A stretch of DNA of 64,000 nucleotides. Source: Flavobacterium sp. ALJ2. Lineage in GTDB: Bacteria > Bacteroidota > Bacteroidia > Flavobacteriales > Flavobacteriaceae. Numbering within the stretch: position 1 is the first letter of the stretch; each line of letters starts with the position of its first letter. Shown one piece after another: positions 1-7,107 of this stretch. The stretch covers positions 1 to 64,000 of the forward strand of contig NZ_JADNRC010000005.1 of the NCBI RefSeq assembly GCF_015594725.1, written 5' to 3'. Position numbers and translations under genes: made by a program. Below the pieces are notes generated by a model, which was not told where the DNA came from, ran no database searches, and saw nothing but the letters and a program-made list of their open reading frames with translations.

Positions 1-411
1 TAAATTAGTAAGATTTTTTATAAAAAAATTAAACACAAAGTAGAAAAGTACTGATATACATAGGATAGTAGCTTCTAAAATATCTAGTTTTAAGATTATT
101 TAAAAAAAATATTTTAGTCTAACCACTATTTCTGTGTTGATTTAATAAAATCTAAAGTTTGCTAACAAACTGAATCCAAAATTGACACAAAAAAACTCCA
201 GATTTCTCTGAAGCTTTGTCTTAGTACTGGGAAGTATTCAAATAGCTAACCATTTTTTTACGAATTAGCATTCTTATTCATACTTACTCAAATCTAGATT
301 AAGAATAGCCCCTACTCTGCTGAATTCTTCATTAATCTTTACATTCATGATTAGTTGTTCATTATTTATAGGATGATTAAAAACTAACTGATGTGCATAT
401 ATTTTAGATCG
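1..411. other. AT-rich intergenic DNA, no gene seen
   Basis: No reading frame with convincing coding character is visible on either strand. The only recognisable content is the tRNA-terminator repeat copy at 189-232, described separately. The stretch lies at the far end of the accessory region that starts at the initiator tRNA near 8.7 kb. Confidence 0.6.
189..232 (-). repeat. att-like copy A of tRNA-fMet 3' end plus terminator
   Basis: This is a near-perfect direct copy of the segment at 8680-8724, which holds the terminator hairpin (arms CTCCAGA/TCTGAAG, tolerating a G-T pair) and the last bases of the initiator tRNA gene. Similarity stops about 10 nt into the tRNA. Duplicated tRNA 3' ends are the usual scar of integrative elements, so this is a candidate attachment-site remnant marking the outer end of a block that begins at the copy at 4210. 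No integrase gene is present. Confidence 0.6.
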
Positions 412-442
412 AAAAACAAAAAAGAGACTCGAAAGTCTCTTT
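412..442 (-). terminator. Rho-independent terminator of the HTH gene
   Basis: A 9-bp perfect stem (AAAGAGACT/AGTCTCTTT, loop of 4) is followed in minus-strand sense by a T-rich run. It sits 28 nt past the stop codon of the HTH gene. Almost the same hairpin follows the paralogue at 46721-46747. Confidence 0.75.
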
Positions 443-469
443 ACAGAATTAATATATTTTTATAAAAGA

Positions 470-874
470 TTATTTAGTGATTAGCTTTTCAAGCCTTGCC
501 ATCATTTCATCTTTCTCTTTAAGCATACGCTCGTATAATTCAATTTTTTCTTCGTGAAGTTGGGTCAATTTATCAATTGGGTTATTATTGAAAGTTGGAC
601 TATAATTTATCAAACCTTGAGTATCATGAAAAATATTCGAAATAATATTTATTGCTTGCTCTTCATCAAAATTCTGAAAAGCTTCTACAGGAATTTTTAA
701 TACTGCTGCTATTTGTTTAAGTAAATTGTCTTCAATTACATCTTTCTGCTCCAGCATAGAAATTTTCTTCTGATTCCAGTCTTCTCCTAGATCATAAGCT
801 AATGCTTCCTGTTTTATGTTAAGCATTTCTCTGAAGCGTTTTACGTTTCTTCCCTGATGTATTTTCTGTTCCAT
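470..874 (-). CDS. XRE-type helix-turn-helix regulator with C-terminal coiled coil (copy 1)
   Basis: This encodes a 134-residue protein read from the ATG at 874. A longer frame begins at 940, but the conserved block shared with the paralogue starts at the MEQKIHQGRN motif. Residues 8-65 look like an XRE/Cro-type HTH (NVKRFREMLNIKQEALA, then KKISMLEQK as recognition region). The last ~40 residues are charged and heptad-like (LHEEKIELYERMLKEKD), suggesting a coiled coil for oligomerisation. The first ~72 residues are almost identical to the protein at 46774-47178, while the middle diverges. An inverted repeat upstream (909-922) may be its operator. It is probably a DNA-binding regulator; the target is unknown. 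Confidence 0.8.
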   Translation of the reverse strand: MEQKIHQGRNVKRFREMLNIKQEALAYDLGEDWNQKKISMLEQKDVIEDNLLKQIAAVLKIPVEAFQNFDEEQAINIISNIFHDTQGLINYSPTFNNNPIDKLTQLHEEKIELYERMLKEKDEMMARLEKLITK

Positions 875-908
875 AATGAATATCAATTTTTCTAAAGGCT
901 CAAAGATA

Positions 909-922
909 AAGCCATTTGGCTT
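909..922. promoter_or_regulatory. Candidate operator upstream of the HTH gene
   Basis: A perfect inverted repeat AAGCCA-TT-TGGCTT lies 35 nt upstream of the HTH start. It is preserved exactly at 47212-47225 upstream of the paralogue, inside about 110 nt of conserved upstream sequence. Further short palindromes nearby (GATA..TATC, and GATAT-T-ATATC around 980) are also kept. Conservation in both copies and position next to an HTH gene suggest an autoregulatory site; this is inference. Confidence 0.4.
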
Positions 923-942
923 AAAAATCCTGAGTTTCAAAG

Positions 943-1346
943 ATAAAAAAATATCTCATAAAATATTCTTTTGTCAGATATTATATCCGATTTTGTTCTG
1001 CTTTGGGATGAATTCTAATAACCAAAAAGTTAAAACCTCAGTTGAATCAAGGTATGTCTGTTTCGTTCTTGTTTTTATGATCAGAAAGCGGAACTGATTT
1101 ACGTTACATACAAGATTTTTTTTTGGTAGTAGAAAACTATTCCAATTTATATTTATTTAAGTACGAAAAGTATTCAACAAATAAAAAGTCTATTGGATAA
1201 TTTCTGAAATAAAAATCCTATTTTTGAGAAGAGATAAACACTGCCAATTGTCAGACATAGCGCTCCAATATAGGGTAGATAAGTTTAATATCCTCAGATA
1301 TATATATAAGTTATATGTAATGTTAACCTAAATTACTCAAAATTAA
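943..1346. other. Regulatory/intergenic region between HTH gene and Mrr cassette
   Basis: The left part is the conserved upstream region of the HTH gene. The right part (about 1205-1322) resembles 6040-6118: both carry an AAATAAAAATCC-ATTTTT block, a TTGTCAGA segment and a run of ATATATA, then end in GTTAT just before a cassette-like gene. No convincing gene is seen; an open frame at 876-1097 on the plus strand overlaps the HTH promoter region and lacks coding character. Confidence 0.45.
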
Positions 1347-2225
1347 ATGACCAAAGAAATACCAAAGTTTTACGAAACTTTTAAACCAATTTTAGAAACT
1401 TTAAGAATAGAAGATAATATATCACGTGCAAAACTTCGTGAAAAAGTAATTGAAAAATATTATGGTGAAATTCCAAAAGAACTTTTGGCTCAGAGAATCA
1501 AATCTGGAGACATACTTATTCACAATAGACTAAATTGGGGAATTTCATATTTAAAACAAGCAGGCTATTTGTTACATCCCAAAAGAGGCTATGTACAATT
1601 AACTGAAAAAGGTAATAAAGCTTCAACTGAAATAAGCTTAAATCAAATAAAATCAGACATCTATTCTTTAAATCCATATAAAGAAAAAGTTGAAACTTCA
1701 GGTGTTGATGAAATAAAAACAGAAACTCCAGAAGATTTAATTAATGAAGGATTTAGTCAAATTGAAAATGAAGTAAAAAACGATTTACTTGATAAGTTAA
1801 AAACTATGGATCCATATTATTTTGAGAAAGTAATTTTAATACTTCTGAAAAAAATGGGATATGGAGATTTTATTGAAACATCTAAATCTGCAGATGGTGG
1901 AATCGATGGAATAATTAATGAAGATAAACTTGGATTGGATAAAATTTACATTCAAGCAAAAAGATTTGCAGAAAATAAAGTTAGAGAAAAGGATATCCGA
2001 AATTTTATTGGTGCTATGAGTGGTGATACAAATAAAGGTGTTTTTGTAACAACATCTCAATTTGACAAAGGTGCCGAAGAAAAAGCAAAAAATGCTCATC
2101 ATAAAATTATACTTATTGATGGCAACAAACTTGTAGATTTGATGTATGAATATACTGTTGGAGTTCAAATAAAATCAGTTTATGAGGTAAAACATCTTGA
2201 CGAGGATTTCTTTGTTGAAGAATAA
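1347..2225 (+). CDS. mrr: Mrr-family restriction endonuclease
   Basis: This 292-residue protein fits the Mrr family of type IV restriction enzymes, close in length to E. coli Mrr (about 300 residues). Residues 1-95 match the Mrr N-terminal winged-helix domain, with W-G-ISYLKQAGYL near 64-75. Residues 150-270 match the PD-(D/E)xK catalytic domain: FEKVILILLKKMGYGD, then GGIDGII and IYIQAKRF, giving the expected D...QxK active site. It cleaves modified DNA in known members. It sits alone between attC-like boundaries (GTTATATGTAATG at 1310, CACTACACATAAC at 2229), so it looks like a single-gene defence cassette. No methyltransferase is next to it, as expected for Mrr. Confidence 0.88.
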   Translation: MTKEIPKFYETFKPILETLRIEDNISRAKLREKVIEKYYGEIPKELLAQRIKSGDILIHNRLNWGISYLKQAGYLLHPKRGYVQLTEKGNKASTEISLNQIKSDIYSLNPYKEKVETSGVDEIKTETPEDLINEGFSQIENEVKNDLLDKLKTMDPYYFEKVILILLKKMGYGDFIETSKSADGGIDGIINEDKLGLDKIYIQAKRFAENKVREKDIRNFIGAMSGDTNKGVFVTTSQFDKGAEEKAKNAHHKIILIDGNKLVDLMYEYTVGVQIKSVYEVKHLDEDFFVEE

Positions 2226-2228
2226 AAA

Positions 2229-2354
2229 CACTACACATAACAGCCACTATAGCGGATTTGGTCAATTTGCTTAATGGAAAGATGGTCTTGTATTTGGAAG
2301 ATTTGGCAAATCCGAAAATAGGCTTAATTTAGTACCAGAACGTTGTTTACAGCC
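2229..2354. repeat. attC-like inverted-repeat boundary, copy 1
   Basis: This intergenic unit lies between the mrr gene and the next gene. It holds an inner inverted repeat CGGATTTG (2253-2260)/CAAATCCG (2307-2314), a GGCTTAATTTAGTACCA block, and GTTGTTTACAGCC at its end. It shares the order and wording of these blocks with 3280-3400, and in part with 4943-5015 and 8553-8625. The layout recalls integron attC sites, but the canonical core sequence is not exact. Confidence 0.55.
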
Positions 2355-2396
2355 AAAGCACAGAAATCAATTAAACATTCAAAAATAGAAGCTGAA

Positions 2397-3275
2397 ATGA
2401 ATATTCAAAAAATTATTGAACAATTATTTAATATAGATAGTAATACTTCAGCAACAATAATAATAACAGTTATTGTTTTTGCATTAGGTTATATTTTCAC
2501 TTCTGTAGGGAAAACTATTAGTAAACACTCCATTAGAAAGGCAAATAGAAAGATTTTTATCAATAACCTTGAATCATTGATTACTTCCCTAAATAAAAGA
2601 CGTGAAGTTATAAAGTTACAATTGATGCATTTAAATGTTAAAACATTCACTGTCGTTCCAATCAGTAAAATTCAATTTTTTCAAATTTCCATTCTCAATT
2701 CAATGACTTATAAAGAAACATTTGAATGCTTTTTTACTGGAATTGAAAACATTTTATACAGCAGTAAAACAAGTAAATTAAGAAGCAAATGTTTTATAAA
2801 AGTTTGGGAAAATATGTCCAATATTGAATTCTGGGAAAATAATATGTATGAACAAATGAAGCCAGCACAAGATGAGATAAATAGATTAAACGAAATATTG
2901 ACAAAGCCACTTACTGAAATGCGAGTTTTATATACAGAACTACTATCTAATATGGATAATCCAGCAATAATATCTTTAGAAAAAGAATTTCTAATTGAAG
3001 TAAAATCAATAATTGATGCTTGGTTAACTCAAGAGAATATAGATCACGGATACACTGTTAATGAATTTTTATCAAAAAAATTTATTTCTCTATCTAGTAA
3101 ATATGAAAAGATACAATCTGCAAAAAAATTAAAAGAACATTCAGTACTTGCGTCTTATTGGTATGGTAACATCGTAAGAATAAATGAAAGTATACAAAGA
3201 TCATTAAGAGATTATGATACCTCTATGAGATATTTTATCAAAACTACTAAAGTATTAATTAAAACCCTGCAATAA
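2397..3275 (+). CDS. Unknown membrane-anchored protein
   Basis: I do not recognise a family. Starting at the ATG at 2397 gives 292 residues; a TTG at 2343 would add 18 residues but lies inside the attC-like repeat, so the ATG is preferred. One hydrophobic segment is visible at about residues 19-37 (ATIIITVIVFALGYIF), followed by a long, mostly helical, charged domain with no obvious catalytic motif. This topology (N-terminal anchor, large cytoplasmic helical part) is found in many accessory and defence-linked proteins, but nothing here proves such a role. The gene is bracketed by the repeat copies at 2229-2354 and 3280-3400, which marks it as a separate cassette-like unit. Confidence 0.6.
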   Translation: MNIQKIIEQLFNIDSNTSATIIITVIVFALGYIFTSVGKTISKHSIRKANRKIFINNLESLITSLNKRREVIKLQLMHLNVKTFTVVPISKIQFFQISILNSMTYKETFECFFTGIENILYSSKTSKLRSKCFIKVWENMSNIEFWENNMYEQMKPAQDEINRLNEILTKPLTEMRVLYTELLSNMDNPAIISLEKEFLIEVKSIIDAWLTQENIDHGYTVNEFLSKKFISLSSKYEKIQSAKKLKEHSVLASYWYGNIVRINESIQRSLRDYDTSMRYFIKTTKVLIKTLQ

Positions 3276-3279
3276 AATT

Positions 3280-3400
3280 GGTGGCATACAACAACTACAA
3301 CGGATTTGAGCAATTTACTCGATGGAAAAATGGTTTGCATTTGGGATGATTAGGCAAATCCAAAATAGGCTTAATTTAGTACCAAACCCGCTGTAATAAC
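3280..3400. repeat. attC-like inverted-repeat boundary, copy 2
   Basis: This unit follows the plan of copy 1: GGCATACAACAAC, CGGATTTG (3301-3308), an ATGGAAAAATGGTTTG-like centre, CAAATCC (3355-3361), and AATAGGCTTAATTTAGTACCA. The flanks GTTGTTTACAGCC (2342) and GGTGGCATACAACAAC (3280) are roughly inverted copies, so the gene between them is bracketed like an integron cassette. Confidence 0.55.
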
Positions 3401-3545
3401 TGGACATCAGGTTGTGAAAAAACTAATTTAAATTTAGAAAGTATTCGGAGGGCTACCAAAGAAAAAACTCAAATATAAAATTCTCCAGAGGTTGATTTTA
3501 GTTTTTTCATAGTCTTACGTTGATAGCGATTTTAACAGACACCTT

Positions 3546-3896
3546 ATGAATATTGACGATTACTCGTTTCACAACTCACGAATATTAAGAGTAACAGAAA
3601 ATACACAAGATCATTATCTTGGCTTTCTGTTAGACTTCCCGATTAATTGGGAAGACAATGTTTTTGAACAAAGAATTTTAAGATTTACTGAGGTCATTTT
3701 TTATCGCATTGACGAAATACCCTTTTTTGAATAACCTACTATTTTAGAAATCATAAATTTTGGACAGGTAAATAAAAGTTGGGGTACGGAAAGAGATCAC
3801 ATTCAAGCTACGAGGATAAAAATTGAAATCCAAACGAAAACAGGAAATAGAATAATTGAATACAAAGACTGTAGTTTATTAATTCCAACAACATAA
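3546..3896 (+). pseudogene. Small immunity-like gene interrupted by an in-frame stop
   Basis: An ATG at 3546 opens a frame that hits TAA at 3732-3734 after 62 codons. The same frame then stays open to the TAA at 3894-3896 and reads like real protein (ILEIINFGQVNKSWG, then IKIEIQTKTGNRIIEY). Both halves look like one protein of about 116 residues with a small beta-rich fold, of the kind seen among Bacteroidota immunity-like proteins; that likeness is from memory and unverified. A single nonsense mutation explains the sequence most simply. A sequencing error would too. Confidence 0.6.
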
Positions 3897-3902
3897 ATAA
3901 GT

Positions 3903-4145
3903 TTGAAACAGACAGAACATAAAGACAAAAATATAATTGACATTTTCAAAAGTCGTGATGGACATGAAACAAAAGTTGAATTGAAAAACGGCAGACTAAT
4001 TTCTGTTTGGAATATTGCTTGGGGCTATGACATTGGAGACGAGTTTGCTCATATCACGACAAACATTAGCCCAAATATTGACAATGCAACAATTGACTTT
4101 TTTTTTACGAACGAGATAAACAAAATATTGACAGACGAAGAATAA
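3903..4145 (+). CDS. Small acidic protein of unknown function
   Basis: This encodes 80 residues from a TTG at 3903, only 6 nt after the end of the broken frame upstream; no ATG is available in the conserved part. The sequence contains KVELKNGRLISVWNIAWGYD and ends NEINKILTDEE, which reads like a small beta-strand-rich, acidic domain. I do not recognise the family. Tight spacing with the preceding broken gene suggests they were one transcription unit, perhaps an immunity-type pair, but that is inference. The start is uncertain. Confidence 0.5.
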   Translation: MKQTEHKDKNIIDIFKSRDGHETKVELKNGRLISVWNIAWGYDIGDEFAHITTNISPNIDNATIDFFFTNEINKILTDEE

Positions 4146-4150
4146 AAATG

Positions 4151-4199
4151 GCCACCAACATGGGTTTGCTGGCGCGATCGTCCCGCTCGTGAACGCAAA
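4151..4199. repeat. Possible degenerate cassette-boundary repeat
   Basis: The stretch GGCCACCAAC...GGGTTTGCTGGCG right after the 80-codon gene contains an AAC-type end and short inverted arms, resembling the left half of attC-like sites elsewhere in this region. It runs into the tRNA-terminator copy at 4210. Weak on its own. Confidence 0.25.
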
Positions 4200-4209
4200 G
4201 TATTAAAAC

Positions 4210-4254
4210 AAAAAAGCTCCAGATTTCTCTGAAGCTTTGTCTTAGTAGCTGGAA
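4210..4254 (-). repeat. att-like copy B of tRNA-fMet 3' end plus terminator
   Basis: This is a direct copy of 8680-8724, differing by one missing T in the hairpin and by GCTGG in place of GCGGG at the tRNA end. It includes the whole terminator stem-loop and about 10 nt of the tRNA 3' end, then diverges. It divides the accessory region into two blocks (189-4210 and 4210-8680) and is a candidate attachment-site scar from tandem integrations. Confidence 0.65.
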
Positions 4255-4460
4255 GCATTCCAGATTCTTTTACTTTCGGTTTTTATCTCAATATCATTTT
4301 AATCACTTATAATGAAAATATAATACTTATCACATATATTTACCCTAATTTGGGTAGTTTTGTGGTTTGTTACACCTATAAATAAGTTAACAAAAACCTT
4401 CTTAAAAAATAACTGTTCAAAACAAATAGAAAATCATAAAAAAAATTTGAATATAACAAA

Positions 4461-4934
4461 ATGGTTTCAAAAATTAATATTGCACAATTTAGAGAACGTT
4501 TAAATAAAAATACAAAATATGGAAATCCGAGAATTAAAGGAACTCCATTCGCTGTCTTTTCAATATCTGGAGAGTCAAATAAAAGTTTTTATGGAACATA
4601 CGATAAAGCAAAATTTGAACTAACAAAAAACTCAACTTTATTTCCAGCACCATTTATTATTTCTGGAAAAATTAATTCAAAAAACAATACTCAAACTGAA
4701 ATAACTTACGAAGTTAAACCTATTGGATTTGGATATTATTGGTTAAAATATATGCCTACAATTGGAATTCTTATGTTTAATTTAGTGCTTTACACACAAT
4801 CGGAGCCTTCCAAAGTATACATAATAATAAATCCAATTATTTTTGGTTTTGCCATTATTAGTCGCTTTTATTTGTTGCGGAAAAAAAAGAAACTTGTAAC
4901 TGATTTTGAAAAAGTTTTTGAAATAAAAACATAA
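4461..4934 (+). CDS. Small inner-membrane protein, unknown function
   Basis: This is a 157-residue protein starting with ATG at 4461 (MVSKINIAQF). Residues 1-90 are soluble and polar, with KGTPFAVFSISGESNKSFYG and a TYEVKPIGFGYYWLKY segment. Two adjacent hydrophobic stretches follow at about 96-112 and 118-136 (VYIIINPIIFGFAIISRFYL), then a basic tail (LRKKKKLVTDFEK). This predicts a helical hairpin in the inner membrane with the soluble part in the cytoplasm. I do not recognise a family. It is a lone gene in the accessory block, followed by the boundary repeat at 4943. Confidence 0.6.
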   Translation: MVSKINIAQFRERLNKNTKYGNPRIKGTPFAVFSISGESNKSFYGTYDKAKFELTKNSTLFPAPFIISGKINSKNNTQTEITYEVKPIGFGYYWLKYMPTIGILMFNLVLYTQSEPSKVYIIINPIIFGFAIISRFYLLRKKKKLVTDFEKVFEIKT

Positions 4935-4942
4935 AGAAAAAA

Positions 4943-5015
4943 AGCTACTTTCTAACAGCTTCAACGGATTTAGGTAATAAACTTAATGTGAGGTTGGTTT
5001 TGTACAATACCAAAC
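4943..5015. repeat. attC-like boundary, degenerate copy 3
   Basis: The segment CTAACAGCTTCAACGGATTT, AATAAACTTAATG, GGTTGGTTTTGTA and ATACCAAAC matches the left half of the copies at 2229 and 3280, but the right half is shortened. It separates the gene ending at 4934 from the lipoprotein gene starting at 5033. Confidence 0.45.
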
Positions 5016-5032
5016 TATAATAACTAAATAAC

Positions 5033-5887
5033 ATGAAAAAAAATATACTTTTAATCTTCTTTGTGACCATTTCATTTACTTCTTGTGAAAAAAAAACTGT
5101 TATTGATAGAGAAATAGAAAGTTTAGAAATTAAACCTACAAATTTCAGTTCTGCTGATACTATATTCTATGCAACTAATAAAATCAAATCTTTGAGATTT
5201 ATTGTAACTAAAACAGAATATGTAAATCTTTCTTTTTATGAATCTGGTAAGAAAAAATCAATTGGTTCAGTAAAAAACAATCAGTGTCACGACAAATATA
5301 TTGACTGGTATGAAAATGGAAAACTTAAATGGACAAGAGAATATAATTACGGGAATCAAATTGGTAAAAATATTGAATACCAAAAAAATGGAAATTTGAA
5401 GCAACAATTTGATAACAAAAAAAATGAAACAACAGAATGTTGGGAAAATGGAAAAACAAAAGTCAAATTCATTGAAAATGTATCAAGTAGTTATCATTAT
5501 TTTAATGGCAATTTTATGGAAAAATACACGAATAAATTAAAAGATGAATATGATGTAGAATATTTTAATGAAAACGGAAAGTTGGTATTTGAAGGCCGTT
5601 ATGAAAAAAATATTCTTTTCAAAGAAAATTTAAAATATAATGGAAAAATCATTTGCTATTTCAGCAATGGAAAAATATCACTTTTTCAAAATATTGTTAA
5701 CGGAATTCCAAATGGAAAATTTTATAGTTCTTATGGAAATGGGAATTTAAAATACGAAAGTGAAGTAAAGAATAGAAGAGAAATCTATTATAAATCTTAT
5801 TATGAAAATGGAAAAGTAAATTTTATTCGAGATGGAATAAAAAACAAATTTACTCAATGGGACGAAAATGGAAATCTAATTAAATAA
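5033..5887 (+). CDS. Lipoprotein with YwqK/MORN-like repeats
   Basis: This encodes 284 residues. The N-terminus is a lipoprotein signal (MKKNILLIFFVTISFTSCEK; Cys at about residue 19), so the protein is probably anchored in the outer membrane or facing the periplasm. The rest is built of repeats around the pattern Y-x-x-G/N-x-[LI]-x-x-x-x-x-Y, e.g. WYENGKLKWTREY, YQKNGNLKQQF, CWENGKTKVKF, YFNENGKLVFEGRY, YENGKVNFIRDG. These match the MORN-like repeats of the YwqK family, named for a Bacillus antitoxin, though most Bacteroidota members have no proven function. It lies alone between cassette-like boundaries. Confidence 0.75.
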   Translation: MKKNILLIFFVTISFTSCEKKTVIDREIESLEIKPTNFSSADTIFYATNKIKSLRFIVTKTEYVNLSFYESGKKKSIGSVKNNQCHDKYIDWYENGKLKWTREYNYGNQIGKNIEYQKNGNLKQQFDNKKNETTECWENGKTKVKFIENVSSSYHYFNGNFMEKYTNKLKDEYDVEYFNENGKLVFEGRYEKNILFKENLKYNGKIICYFSNGKISLFQNIVNGIPNGKFYSSYGNGNLKYESEVKNRREIYYKSYYENGKVNFIRDGIKNKFTQWDENGNLIK

Positions 5888-6118
5888 CAACGGCTAGTAG
5901 CTAAAGTTTCGTTGGGCTTGAAGGCAGTTGTGTAAGTTAAAAAGCAATCCCTTTAAAGAAGCAATTTCTTCTTATTCTAAATATTTTAGTCCCTTATAAA
6001 TTCGGGGGGTGATATTTTAAATTTCAAATAGTATATTTGAGATATGAAATAAAAATCCGATTTTTAAAAACAAATAAACCCAGACATTTGTCAGATATAT
6101 ATATACATGTTATAGGGC
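5888..6118. other. Intergenic region with cassette boundary and dispersed repeat
   Basis: It begins with an AACAACGG...CGTTGGGC attC-like segment (5887-5920). At about 5979-6035 lies a repeat that recurs in inverted orientation at 34886-34938. The right end (6040-6118) is similar to 1205-1322 and finishes with GTTATAGGGC at 6109-6118, the left boundary of the next gene unit. Confidence 0.45.
5979..6035 (+). repeat. Dispersed ~55-bp repeat, copy 1
   Basis: The run TATTTTAG.CCCTTATAA then TTCGG...GTGATATTTTAAATTTC and AAATAGTATATTT is found again, reverse-complemented, at 34886-34938 with only a few differences. It has no coding frame. It may be an end fragment of a lost mobile element. Confidence 0.55.
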
Positions 6119-6134
6119 ATTTTAAAAGACGACC

Positions 6135-6815
6135 GTGAAACAGACATTTTACATATTGATTTTAACTTTAGGACTTTTAAGTTGTAACAACCAGATAAAA
6201 AAAACGATTGACAATTCAACTGTCACTAAAACTGCTGACGATAAAGTCAAACTTCATAAATTGGAGAAACTGTTTGTGCTTGGCGACTTTGACGGAGACA
6301 ATAAACAAGATACAATTTTTCAGCACAATTATTCAAGAGTTTTAAGAGCCGAAATTGAAAATTCAGCTGACCCTTTTCAAAATGAGTGGGACACAGTTGT
6401 GAAATGGTTTTACGACCAAGACGCAGACTTGTATTTGACAATAAATAAAAGTAACCAAGACACACTACGTTTAGGAACAGCACAAGGACTTTATTGCCTA
6501 ATAAACATAGGTGACAACAATGCTGACGGCAAAGACGAAATTGCCCTTGTTATTGACTATTTAGACTATAGTAGAGTGAACAGTTGTAAAATATATTCTT
6601 TATGTAAAGACAAATGGACGCTATTGAAGCAATTCGGAATTCACGAAGATGCTTTTAATTTCGCTTCAGACAAAGCTCCATTGTTTGACAACATTAAAGA
6701 TTTTCTAGAAAAGCAAAATGGCAAATGGGTTTACAAAGACTATTCGCAAGACAGTTATGAAAAACAAGAAGACGTTGGAAAAATGTTGACACTAAAACTC
6801 GACAGATGCAAATAA
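6135..6815 (+). CDS. Lipoprotein with FG-GAP-like calcium-loop repeats
   Basis: This 226-residue protein starts with GTG at 6135. The signal peptide ends in a lipobox (ILTLGLLSCNNQ; Cys about 17). Two Asp-rich loops, LGDFDGDNKQD (about 50-60) and IGDNNADGKDE (about 130-140), match the calcium-binding loops of FG-GAP/VCBS-type repeats, so a small beta-propeller fragment or similar fold is plausible. Exact function is unknown. The gene is flanked by perfectly inverted 10-mers, GTTATAGGGC at 6109 and GCCCTATAAC at 6821, the clearest cassette-like bracketing in the window. Confidence 0.65.
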   Translation: MKQTFYILILTLGLLSCNNQIKKTIDNSTVTKTADDKVKLHKLEKLFVLGDFDGDNKQDTIFQHNYSRVLRAEIENSADPFQNEWDTVVKWFYDQDADLYLTINKSNQDTLRLGTAQGLYCLINIGDNNADGKDEIALVIDYLDYSRVNSCKIYSLCKDKWTLLKQFGIHEDAFNFASDKAPLFDNIKDFLEKQNGKWVYKDYSQDSYEKQEDVGKMLTLKLDRCK

Positions 6816-6819
6816 AAAC

Positions 6820-6957
6820 GCCCTATAACAGCACCTACCAAAAAGGCGGGGTTTCGTGTTCCAAAGGCAATTTAGTGGTTAATCAAGCTTTAGTTCTTCT
6901 AATCGAGTTTTGTGGTAAAAATCCCGATCTTCGGGTAGCTCCGAAACGTTATGGGCT
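6820..6957. repeat. attC-like site after the 6135 gene
   Basis: A 138-bp non-coding unit begins with GCCCTATAAC (6821-6830) and ends with GTTATGGGC (6948-6956), its near inverse. Just inside, GGTTTCG and CCGAAAC form a second inverted pair, giving the nested outer and inner arms typical of integron attC sites. The frame at 6806-7033 that crosses it is not considered coding. Confidence 0.55.
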
Positions 6958-7107
6958 AGTTTATAAAAACTTTCGTATAAAAAATAAATTCACTTTAAAC
7001 AAAACAACATCATTAAAATATGACAGTTTATAAATTAACAAGCGACAAATACGCACTAAAAGAAAAGTAAAAAATGCCCCTGTTAAGATCAGCTTATTGG
7101 ACTATAA

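Noticed and set aside
876..1097. Plus-strand open frame over the HTH promoter region
   Set aside because: It overlaps the duplicated regulatory region of the HTH gene, its 3' part is not conserved in the second copy, and the wording is not protein-like.
6806..7033. 75-codon frame after the FG-GAP-like lipoprotein
   Set aside because: It runs through the attC-like inverted-repeat unit at 6820-6957, so it is a by-product of that repeat.
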